Assembly (NCBI GenBank): GCA_964034945.1
Contig: OZ035963.1
Span: 44,167,090 to 44,231,089, forward strand
Length of the DNA stretch: 64,000 nucleotides
From: Chrysopilus asiliformis
Lineage: Eukaryota; Arthropoda; Insecta; Diptera; Rhagionidae
Direction of reading: 5' to 3'
The notes beneath the pieces were generated by a model. That model worked only from the letters and a program-made list of their open reading frames with translations. It ran no database searches and had not been told where the DNA came from. A program made the position numbers and the translations under genes. Positions 21,510 to 31,346 of this stretch are shown here, in pieces. The stretch's first letter is position 1; each line of letters begins with the position of its first letter.

Positions 21510-22635
21510 ACCGCACCAAACAGTCACTCTTTGTGGGTGCATTGGTTTAGAGAAGAGTTAATATCTCATCAACCGAAAGAGAATTTTGTAATAAAATTTT
21601 GGTCTGTTTGGTTTTTTCGGAAACTGAGTTCCGTTTTGCAGTATTTTGACCTTAACTGATTGAATGACGATGACGAACCTTGAGATAGAATCGTCGACTC
21701 AATACACAAATTGAGATGTAAAATGTCCACAAAATTACTAAATAAGTGAGAGAGCCTGTTTGTTGAAATTTTATTGTACTGCGATAATAAAGCTGGATTT
21801 GAGTTTTGTGTTGCCATCATTGACAATTAATAATGGCAATTGAAGATTTCACCGGTTATGGTGATCAAATAGAAGTGAATTCTCACCTGGTACTTTCAAA
21901 GTAGCTGAATTTTCCACCAGAAATCCAATTAATTGTGATTAGTTGTAATTTCAGATGAGATTTTCACAGTTGCTACTGGTTGAAGGTGGAAAATTTCTCT
22001 TTTAAAACAATCGAAGTTTAACATTTAACTGTTTTGTGGCAAGTCTTAATCCATGTTTTTCCAATTAAAATTGAAATGTACATTGTGGGAAGTTTCCCAT
22101 CAATCCAGCCGGATCAAAAGTTAAAAAAAAAACAATTTTCTACGCCCATCGTTGTATGTTGCATTCTATAAATAAATTTAGCCTAACGTTGCATTCAAGG
22201 GAGTAGCAAAGAATAGGTATCTGAAGAAGCGAAAGAAAGGACAAAATTTTTTGATGAGTGGAGAGTCCGTCCGATAAAACTATAGCTGTCGTCTTGTCTG
22301 CATAAGAACACGAAATTCAATGTGTATGTGAGACAAGATGTCGGAATTGAGAGAATTATCATATGGGGGGTTGCCAGATGAACATTTGGCAAATTATAAA
22401 TTTAAAAAATATTGAATCTAAATTCATGCTAAAAAAATTTAAATAATCTAACCAAGGCATAAATTAATATGTGATTTTCCACACCACCTTCAGCTAAATT
22501 CTCACTTCTTCATGCAGCAACCATAGCGAATTTAATAAAAATCTATTGCTTGGCTTTTAGTTTTATAACAACTTTAAACAATATGTTTATTAAATGAATT
22601 AGTTTATAGTTTTATGAAGCTCTTATACTAAGTTC
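21510..22635. other. intergenic, no gene recognised
   Basis: Short frames only. 22208-22238 (core GTATCTGAAGAAGCGAAAG) is repeated in inverted orientation at 24337-24367. Confidence 0.4.
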
Positions 22636-23230
22636 AGACCGACACAAAATCACGTAATTTTACGAAATGATTTAGAACTTAAACCAAAGTGTTCACACAG
22701 AGATTAAGGTAATTTTGTTTCACATTTCAACTACAGGATTGCTATGAATTTTAGTGTAGGATTGCTATAAATTTTAGTAATATGATGAATAATACAATTC
22801 AAAACATCGATGAAATATGTGCAAACAGAATTAGACACTTTAGACGACAATGGAAATTATCTGTAATGAAAATAAACAATTATTTTCCATTTCATATCTA
22901 ATCGCATCAAAAACAAGTCAATTTTTTTTTGCCCCGCGTAAGTTGTTTACTAATATATCCTTTTCGCGTGCGGAACACGGCTTCTTTTTCTTATATCTCC
23001 GTCGTTCCAATCCAGCACAAATGTCAAAACTGATGTACTCAAGAGAGCTGAATGAGTGATGCAGGGTTGTATTCATTGTTTTTACTTGATTTCGTTCGTA
23101 ATTTTATGGAACTTGCATACTTTTAGTGATTTTTGAAAACAGGTTAATGTACTGGAAATCTCGTGGTTTCGAGGAAGATTTCGTTCAAAATTACGAAAAT
23201 CTTCAAAATTACGTGATTTTGTGTCGGTCT
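22636..23230. mobile_element. MITE with 26-bp perfect TIRs
   Basis: AGACCGACACAAAATCACGT plus AATTTT (22636-22661) is perfectly mirrored at 23205-23230. Similar GGTAATTTT / AAAATTACGAAAATC words lie further in. The target duplication is not evident, so the superfamily is open. Confidence 0.75.
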
Positions 23231-23234
23231 TTTT

Positions 23235-24385
23235 CCGAAGACGATTTGCGGAACAAAACATTCTTTCGTGGAAATGAAGTTCGCAAACACGATCAATGCA
23301 AGTGCCGTTTATGTTTATCAAATCTTGCCGATTTATCGAAGTTAGCCAAATTTTTTTTCTAAGATAAATTTAAGGATTTATTTTAAAGGAACATTATATT
23401 TTAGAAACCGAAATTATCAAATTTCATGTATTTAAAATAAAGCACAATAGTAAGGAATTGCCTTTTAAATTGTCGCGCTTAATTTCAACTACAAAAGAAA
23501 ACACCTGGCAATACTACTCAAATACCGCTTTGACTTTGACAGTTCAAAACAACAGTTCAAAACAAACTCCGGTGTCGCGGAAATTTAGTAAATTTTATCG
23601 GTAAATATATCGATTCCAAAACATAAAATTGTGATTTCACGTTGCGACGTATTTCAATTTGATGTAAGTGTTGTTTTTTTCGCCAAGTGTTGTTTTTTTA
23701 TTCGCATTTTTAGAAGAAAACCAAAAATTTACCTTTCCATCGGTATCGGAAGCCTGAAAAATTTTCTTTCTGGGTTTTTCTTGAAACATTCGGTGACAAA
23801 TAAACATTCGGTGACAATGCATTTTAAAAATTTTATTCGTGGCATTTTTCAGTGCGGAAACCTATTTTTGTGCAGTGAAAAACATACGAAAAATGATTTG
23901 TTCAATGCCTCAACAAAATGTAAACAAATGGGGCCAGCCGCATTATGTTTGTGTTTGTGATGAGAGAAAATTTCGTGTTTAAGGTGAGCCAATAAGCTGC
24001 TGTTTATGTCACAGCAATTTAAGAAAAAAAACAGCTTAACGCAGCTTTTTAACAAAAATTTCATTTAAAAATGACTCGTGGACCTTCTTTGCTTATAGTT
24101 CGGTTACTAAATACAGTTTTTATGTAAAAAAAAATGTGATTTTCGAATTTTGATCTCAAAATATTCGGTCATTTGGATCACCCTCTCACATTGCATAAAC
24201 TCCATGATTTTTTGTTTTTTTGCAGAGACCATTTAAGTGTGCATGACAGAAAGAGACTTACCTTTTGCCTGCACATTTAAAACGTTTTTTTCTATATCGC
24301 ATATGCTCACTCTAACGTGGGTTATGAGAATTTCGGTTTCTTTCGCTTCTTCAGATACTTATTCTTTGGGAGTAGCTATAGATTT
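23235..24385. other. unassigned region, no convincing gene
   Basis: A few small frames, none with a recognisable domain. Region 23500-23620 has non-repeat-looking sequence (TTTGACAGTTCAAAACAAC, then CGGTGTCGCGGAAATTTAG) that could be an old promoter or UTR; I cannot support more. Confidence 0.3.
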
Positions 24386-24559
24386 GTTATGAGGGGGTGC
24401 CGGTCAATTTATCGTAAACAATTTATCGTGAACAATTTATCGTGAACAATTTATCGTAGAACAATTTATCGTAAGAACAATTTATCGTAAGAACAATTTA
24501 TCGTAAGAACAATTTATCGTAAGAACAATTTATCGTAAGAACAATTTATCGTAATGAAG

Positions 24560-24815
24560 ATTATTGTGATGGGTTGGGTGGGTGATGGGTTGGGCCGGAT
24601 GAGTGGGTGGGTGGGGTGAGTGGGTGGGAGGGAGAAGTAGGGGGTAGGGGGAAGGGGCCAGGGGCCAGGGGGCAGGGGGAGGGGGAAGGGGAGAGAGGGA
24701 AGGGTGGAGTGGGAAGGGGGTAGGGGGAAGGGGGGATAGGGAAGGGGGGATAGGGAAGGGGGAGGGGGAAGGGTGGAGGGGGAAGGGGGGAGGTGGTTGG
24801 GGGAAGGGGGAGGGG
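24560..24815 (+). repeat. G/A-rich low-complexity tract
   Basis: Consists of runs of 3-6 G separated by A, T or GA (e.g. GGGGCCAGGGGCCAGGGGGC around 24655). Closely spaced G runs fit many G-quadruplex patterns on this strand. Confidence 0.9.
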
Positions 24816-24835
24816 ATAAATTATCGATGTTTCGT

Positions 24836-24847
24836 CACACACACACG

Positions 24848-24918
<71 letters not shown>

Positions 24919-24920
24919 AC
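24836..24920. repeat. CA/TA dinucleotide microsatellite
   Basis: (CA)n with one CG, then (TA)n broken once by AATA. Confidence 0.95.
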
Positions 24921-25569
24921 GTAAACATTTTGTCGTAAGGAATATTATTTTTACAAATTCGGGCGCCCGAATTTGTAAAAATAATATTCCTTACGACAAA
25001 ATTTTTACGATAAATTGTCTTACGATAAATTGTTTTACGATAAATTGTTTTACGGTAAATTGTTTTACGATAAATTGTTCTTACGATAAATTGTTCTTAC
25101 GATAAATTGTTCTTACGATAAATTGTTTTACGATAAATTGTTCACGATAAATTGTTTTACGATAAATTGTTCACGATAAATTGTCCGCGAATCGTTATGA
25201 GGGGGTATGAATAAGAATCAAATTTTTTAAGCGTAAAACAGAGCTGTTAAGTTTTCTACACCAAACCGCGGACCGCATTTTAAAAATATGCTATGAATTC
25301 TTTAATATTAACACTGAAATTTGCTAATACTTTATTCTAGACTATTGGCAGGGTGCGTGATGGCAACGCCATCTAGTGGTTGCAACTAGGGCGGAATTTT
25401 TGACATTTGAATGACCGAACGAGAATCAAACAAATAAATAATTTCGAAACAAGATGTGAGAAGAAATCGGTATGTAAACCGCAAGTGAATAAAATTCAAC
25501 AAATTCTAAAAGCTTTTACAAGTCTGGTGTTGATAATTATTAAACGTTTTTTTTAGATTTTTAGGAAAT

Positions 25570-25779
25570 ATGAGTTTATTAGTTATCAGAACCGGCTTTC
25601 AAGCTGTCACACACGACATCGCCTTTCAACCTCAGACTCCAATAAAGGGAAAAAATTTGGTTCTGACTGAACATGTACGAGAAGTGGAAGTGCGACAAAA
25701 TGATCCTAACATCACCACAATTAAAGCTCGAATTATTCGCCGTGTTACTTCCCAGAATGTGAAAATTTCATTTCATAGG
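25570..25779 (+). CDS. unrecognised exon-like ORF
   Basis: ATG at 25570 opens MSLLVIRTGFQAVTHDIAFQ, then PQTPIKGKNLVLTEHVREVE, and runs to CATAG/GTTGGC at 25780, a possible donor. The middle (VREVEVRQNDPNITTIKARI) has balanced codon use and no AT-driven low complexity, so it may be a real exon or an old one. A faint resemblance to the region ahead of SWIM domains in YqaJ-type TE-linked proteins is not strong enough to name it. It is convergent and nearly overlapping with the THAP exon on the other strand. Confidence 0.3.
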
Positions 25780-25786
25780 TTGGCTT

Positions 25787-25925
25787 ACTTTTTCCTCTTT
25801 ACAGCAGCTATCCATTTGTTTCGTTGATCTAATTTCCAACTCGCTCTTGGAAATCTGTAGAATTTGTAGTTCTTGTTCAGTCCATTGTTCTTACAATTCA
25901 CTACACAACACGTTCCGTAACCCAT
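25787..25925 (-). CDS. THAP zinc-finger domain exon (partial)
   Basis: From ATG at 25925 the minus strand reads MGYGTCCVVNCKNNG, then NYKFYRFPRASWKLDQRNKW and IAAVKRK. This is the start of a THAP domain: the C-x(2-4)-C pair (CCVVNC), the phenylalanine/proline landmark (FYRFP) and the W of the R-x-x-W-I-x-A-V helix are in place. The second half (C-x2-H and AVPTIF-type end) is absent because the frame meets AAA/GTAAGC, a good splice donor, at about 25786. No downstream exon was found. THAP domains occur in host DNA-binding proteins and in P-element-type transposases; the fragment does not tell which. Start chosen at the second ATG of the frame because THAP domains begin at residue 1-5. Confidence 0.75.
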
Positions 25926-26224
25926 TTTAATTTTCCTTTTACAAATATGCGAATAACCAGATTTTACCAAGTTTCACTGACAGCGACAATTTCTCGCCTG
26001 AAGTTGTCAATTTTAGCCCTTCGTGCGCTGCGATCGATTTTGATTCCCCCACCAGGTAGTTCGCACCCAGCCAATTGCAAGGCTGCCAAACCCAAGGGCT
26101 AACACGGCTAGTAATAGTGGATAGCTAAATTTGTGATTCGTCATAAATTAAACTTGCGGCTCAATTTTCGGTGAGCAATTCTCGACGAATAAGAGCAGGG
26201 CCACTCGTATACGCCACTAGTTCT

Positions 26225-27362
26225 CAGGGTTGGGACTTGAGGATGTGTAAAAGGTACTATTTTTGCCCAAAAAGGGTACTAGATTGAAATAATGTGGTAC
26301 TAGATTTTTTTTAACAACCAAAATCGTTTTTTTATGCTTATTAGATAGGAGTCAAGAAATATCTAAATCTCGTAATTTTAGAAAAAAAAATCCTTAACCC
26401 ATTTGGATTGACTTTTGGGCTGTAAATATAACCATTCTCGGTCAAAAAATACTCTAGAAAAACTCCAAAAAACCAATAAAAATTGTCTAGATGTATTTGT
26501 TTTAAATTTTCGCTTTTATTTCAATTTTAAAATTTTTGTATAAACTCCATCTAAAAACTTAAATTTCGAGAAGTATTTTGAGCTATTGCTAATATAAATC
26601 ATATTTCCATGGCCTACGATTGATTTTCATATCTCCCTTAATAAGACGAATTCAGTAGTCTTTAATTAAAGAGTTGTGGCGGGATCATTTAAAAAAGTAT
26701 TTTTTTTCTAATACAGTAGAACACGCTTAAATGCACATCGAATTTCGCAGAATTTTATGTGCATTTATCCGTGTTTTGCATTTATACGTAGCACGGAAGC
26801 ACGGATAAATGCATATTAATGTGCAATTATGCGAGCAAAAGATAAACATGCAACTTTAATATTCCTGTAATAAACATTTAAATTCAACAAGGCTGCACAA
26901 AAACAAAGAACCTAATTAAGAATTCATTTTATCAAATAAAAATAACAATAATCACTTTTTTTTGTGTAATTACATTTCATTTTTGCACATGTGCATTTAA
27001 GCGTGTAAAATTTCATATAATTTATACTTTTGCGGATGTGAAAATGGTTGCATTTAAGCAAGTATTGCAATTAAGCGTGTTTCATTTATCCGTGTATATT
27101 TATATGAAAAATGCTTAAAAATCCTCCATGCACAAATTTTGCGTGCAATTACACGAGTTTTGCATTTACGCGTGTTGCATTTAAGCGCGTTCTACTGTAT
27201 ATAGAAAAGTGATGGCTTTGTAAAGGGAGCTATAAATTCAGATAAAATCATATTTTATATAAACCATGAAAAGGTACCAGATTCATGGGCTGTGGTACTA
27301 GGGTACTAAATGAGTCAAAAAGGTACTAGATCTAGTACATAGGGACTAAAGTCCCAACCCTG
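26225..27362. mobile_element. hAT MITE family C, copy 2 (with nested element)
   Basis: Ends CAGGGTTGGGACTT and AAGTCCCAACCCTG; exact 8-bp duplication CTAGTTCT (26217-26224, 27363-27370). It is 654 bp once the nested pogo-type MITE (26714-27197) is removed, matching the other copies (660 and 647 bp). Confidence 0.95.
26714..27197. mobile_element. pogo/Tigger-type MITE nested in hAT
   Basis: Ends CAGTAGAACACGCTTAA and TTAAGCGCGTTCTACTG with TA on both sides (26712-26713, 27198-27199). Inside, the word TGCATTTAWGCGTG (with variants TTATCCGTG, AATTACACGAG) recurs about ten times in both orientations. Such repetition suggests a tandem of transposase sites. Confidence 0.88.
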
Positions 27363-27370
27363 CTAGTTCT

Positions 27371-28445
27371 ACTAAAAAGCTGATGTACTCGTGGAAAAAA
27401 TTGCTCACTACCTTCTCTAATATCTCGATTAGAGTAAAATAATTGCTTCCCATTTTTAGCACCAAATTTCGTTTTCATTCAACAAACCAGTCAGAATTTC
27501 ATTTGGCTGGTACATGTTTTGAATCTCTTTCAGCACTTCCTTTTTGCTTCGCTTGCTACTTTTTTTGAGAAATTTTGATTCTCAATGGGGAAGGTTTGAA
27601 CACAAAAATGTTTAATTTATTTTGCGAGAATTGGTTCTGGGAAATGAACAATAAAAAATTTCACTGCCGATTTTGATGCAAATAGTAACTAACGTCGAAG
27701 AAGTTTTTTCATACCTTCTGGCTAGATTTACTATCTTATTTTAACTTATTTTTGTTACAATTTTCTTATTTGTTTCTTTAATGAGCTTGTGAAGGTTGAA
27801 GATTGCCATTATGTATGAAAATATAAGCTGACACGGGCTTGCGTGAATCTACGAAATCAACTCAATTTCCCCTCTAATTGGTATATTGTTGAACTAGATT
27901 CTAGTTTTAGTCGTAAATTTACTCTTGAAATGATTCATTCCGAGGAAACCGGGTGAAATATTTGAAAATTTCTAACAAAGAAAAAACTCTTCCAATAAAT
28001 CGCATTTTTAAGCAGAGGGTCATAAATGAAAAATTAAGTGAAAAATTTCATTCAAATATTAACAAACAAAAACTTTTTTGTTCCCAATTTTCTTAAAAAG
28101 TATCTGACTTTGGTGATTACACTGTTATTTTTTGAAACATACGGAGTGCAGCATAGGGTATGATGAGAGTCAAAAATTATCTTCTTTCTTACCTCCTTTT
28201 TTGCTATCTTCTAAATCAATGAAGGAGATTTATGCCAATTATATAGATTGTGTTATAATGAAATTTGTTCCTCACAAATGTTCTCATCCCGCTCCAAAGC
28301 CAAACATTAAAATTTAACCTAAACCAGTTCAGTGGCTTTGAAAAAATAGGGACACAAAACCAGGAATGTGGAGTCGGTAGCCCAACCTTCGACTCCAACT
28401 CCGACTTCTGAAATTTTAGAATATCCGACTACTTCGACTAAAAAA
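27371..28445. other. intergenic, no gene recognised
   Basis: AT-rich with short frames only; no repeat termini identified. Confidence 0.4.
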
Positions 28446-28929
28446 CATCTGGCAATTATTGAAAACCCGTATGGTGATTTAAGAGAATGGCCAACAGTTG
28501 TATCAAAATTCCACTGTGAAGTCAAACTTTCCAATAAGATTTTTTAAAATTTATTCCAATCGGATTTTGATGTATGGGAGTTTTATGTAGAATCATATCC
28601 TAAATAACTTTTGTTCTTGCACTTTTTTGATAAGATGCACCGTTTTTGAGATATTCGTAAAAGTCGTTTTCGTTCGTATGGGGGGTACCCTCCCTAATTC
28701 ATTTTTGCCCATTAACGAACTTAGCCTTGCATTTTACGAAAAACGAATCTGCGCAAAATTTCAAGTCTCTAGCTCAATCCCTGCGCCCGCAATCCGCGCC
28801 ACAGACGGACGGACGGACGGACATACTAAATTCAACTTTTTTTTATCATTCTAAACACACTGGTGTAATTCATTTTTTTGTGTGATGACGGGACCTTGGC
28901 GTTACAAACGGTAAGGCAAATCTAGTATG
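28446..28929 (+). repeat. family A repeat copy
   Basis: Begins at CTGGCAATTATTGAAAACCC, has the full mid message and a CAGACGGACGGACGGAC tract, and stops at GGCAAATCTAGTATG, short of the terminal CATACGGGTATAA. Confidence 0.88.
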
Positions 28930-29333
28930 CATATCCGTCCGTCCGTCCGTCTGTCTGTCTGTCTGTCTGCTTGAGCTAGGATTGAGCTAGAGACTTAAAA
29001 TTTTACGCAGATTCGTTTTTCGTAAAATGCAAGGCTAAATTCGTTAATGGACAAAAATGGACCATTAGGGAGGGTACCCCTCATACGAACGAAAACGTTT
29101 TTTTGCAAATATCTCAAAAACGGATCTTATCAAAAAAGTGCACGAAGTTATTAAGGATATAATTCTACGGCAAACTCCCATACATCAAAATTCGATTGGA
29201 ATAAATTTTATAAAATCTTATTGAAAAGTTTGACTTCAAAGTGGAATTTTGATAGAACTGTTCGCCGTTAACTTAAATCACCATACGGGTTTTCGATAAT
29301 TGCCGGATTGGCAACTATAGCTTTTGTTATGTT
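28930..29333 (-). repeat. family A repeat copy, head-on to the previous
   Basis: Runs from CCGTCCGTCCGTCTGTCTG in reverse to GCTTTTGTTATGTT. Together with 28446-28929 it forms a large inverted pair of about 400-bp arms. Confidence 0.88.
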
Positions 29334-30398
29334 TAAATTTTAATTTGATTTCAAGATGTCGGTTCTTCTCAATTTTTTGTGTGCATTATTTTTTTTCCAA
29401 AATTTGATTTTCATTTACAAATCAGGTCGCAATTAAAATCTTTTGCTTAAAATTTATAATAAGATAAAATGACATGGGGATTTTTTACTCCAAAAAATAT
29501 TAATGACAGCAAAGATGGTTAAAACATTATAACGTACACTTTTCAAATGAAACTTTTTCAAAAATCATAAGATCAACAGAAAAAGAAATTGCAATGCTAG
29601 GTTGAGATTAAAATACATCAAATTTAGGAATTGGATTTAAACAAGCGAAACAGGTTTTTTTTATTATGTAATTATAGCATCATTTGTAATTTTAATGTCC
29701 GAGATGCTCACCGGTTTGGACTCAGAAGTCAACTTCTATGTCTAAATATGAATTTGATAGATTTACAGACTTTTTTGTTCAAGTTTTTTTGTTGTCCATA
29801 ATAAATGATTGATGGTGAAATTGGTTTTGAAAAATTCATTCGGGATTGCTGGCAGGGAGCATTTCGCCGGATTTTCTTTTGTGATAAGTTTATCATATTT
29901 GTGATTTTATGATAGAGGTGAAAATATACATCCAGAAGCTAATCCAAAAAATTGATTCGTTATGGTTGTTAAATTTTTCTCTCAAAGTATTTTGAGTTTC
30001 TCAAAATCTTTTTCGCATGACTTGCTTTATCATACCGAATCGAGTCTAGGTGAGTACTTGTAACTTTCATTAACGGGCTATCATGGTTATAAGGAGAAAG
30101 TCTTACTTGTTTAGTTGAGGAGCTTTTAAAGAAAAGCTTCATTTTGTAATTGGGGAAAAGGTTTATTGATATTTTTGTTTCATTAATTTGATCGTCGGTC
30201 AATTTTAATTTGATGGAAATAGCCGCAATTGTCATTATCAGAAATTGCTTCAAATTTTATTAGAAACGCGTTTATTTCCGTACCTTTAAGATTAGAAACA
30301 ATTTCTGTGGATTTTAGAAACAATTCCAGTGAATTGCGTCAATATTTTTACAATCAAGTCCGCGAGAAATTTCAATTAAATATATTCGTTTGTTTAAT
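29334..30398. other. intergenic, no gene supported
   Basis: A 94-codon minus-strand frame (29969-30253) begins hydrophobic (MKQFLIMTIAAISIKLKL) but has no domain and lies in AT-rich DNA; not supported as a gene. Confidence 0.35.
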
Positions 30399-30902
30399 TA
30401 TACCCGTATGGTGAAACCAAAGGGTATATTAGATTTGCCTTCCCGTTTATAACGCCAAGATCCCGTCATCACACAAAAAAAAGTGTTTAGTATGATAAAA
30501 AAAAATGAATTTTTCTGAGGCGCGGATTGCAGGCGCACGAATTGAGCTAGAGGCTTGAAATTTTGCGCAGATTCGTTTTTCGTAAAATGCAAGGCTAAGT
30601 TCGTTAATGGGCAAAAATGGACCATTAGGGGGGGGTACCTCCCATACGAGCGAAACCGTTTTTTGCGAATATCTCAAAATGATGCATCTTATCAAAAAAG
30701 TGCAAGAACAAAAGTTATTTAGAATATGATTCTATATAAAACTCCCATACATCAAAATCCGATTGGAAAAATTTTTAAATAATCTAATTAGAAAGTTTGA
30801 CTTCAAACAGGAATTTTGATACAACTGTTCGCTGTTCACTTAAATCACCATACGGGTTTTCAATAATTGCCAGATTGGCAATTATAGCTTTTGTTATGTT
30901 TT
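30399..30902 (-). repeat. family A repeat, full-length copy
   Basis: Starts TATACCCGTATGGTGAAACC, ends GCTTTTGTTATGTT. This copy lacks the usual GACA/GACG tract (GAATTTTTCTGAGGCGCGGA at the corresponding place), so the tract is variable within the family. Confidence 0.9.
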
Positions 30903-31346
30903 TTAAATAGAGTAGTTATTATAACAGAGGTTAAAATTTTTTCCTCTAAAATATTGGGTTCTGATGATGGAGATATTACATTGGGCTTATGGCGATCGAA
31001 TTCGCACTCCTTATCGATGGATGAGACAATGACGGTGAGTTATATTGAATAATTTATAGAGGTAAAATGTATTTACATCCTTTGCATCGAATACATGCAG
31101 ATTTATATCTAGAACATGTTCGAAATATATCATAGACATCTAGGAAAAAAATGGCTGAAATTGACATCCAATGAATCCTACTTGTCCTTACTAACCAAAT
31201 GGAAAATCTATTGTGTGGAATGTGTACACGGTAAAAGTTTTTGGTCTAATTTAATTCTTTTCGGTATTATATACAGTTCCACGACAAAAAAAAAGATTAT
31301 TTTTTTAATATTTTTTTATTAAAATGTAATACAAATATGTTATTGA
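30903..31346. other. intergenic, no gene recognised
   Basis: AT-rich. TA CACGGTAAAAG at 31225-31237 may be one end of an old TA-flanked element whose other end is at 35596-35607. Confidence 0.35.

Larger units (their letters stand above)
24386..25206. mobile_element. fold-back element with tandem-repeat arms
   Basis: Left arm (24410-24555): about 10 units of ACAATTTATCGTAAGA-type 13-16 bp repeats. Right arm (25005-25187): the same units inverted (TTACGATAAATTGTTC). Between them lie a purine/G-rich tract (24560-24815), a CA/TA dinucleotide tract (24836-24920) and a 76-bp perfect palindrome with no spacer (24927-25002, centre GGGC/GCCC). A 13-bp direct repeat GTTATGAGGGGGT flanks the whole (24386-24398, 25194-25206), acting as target duplication. 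The architecture matches Drosophila FB-type fold-back elements in design, not in sequence. Confidence 0.8.

Noticed and set aside
24561..24860. 99-codon proline-rich ORF
   Set aside because: It is the complement of the G/A-rich low-complexity tract.
29969..30253. 94-codon ORF with a signal-peptide-like start
   Set aside because: AT-driven composition, no homology recalled, no splice or promoter context.
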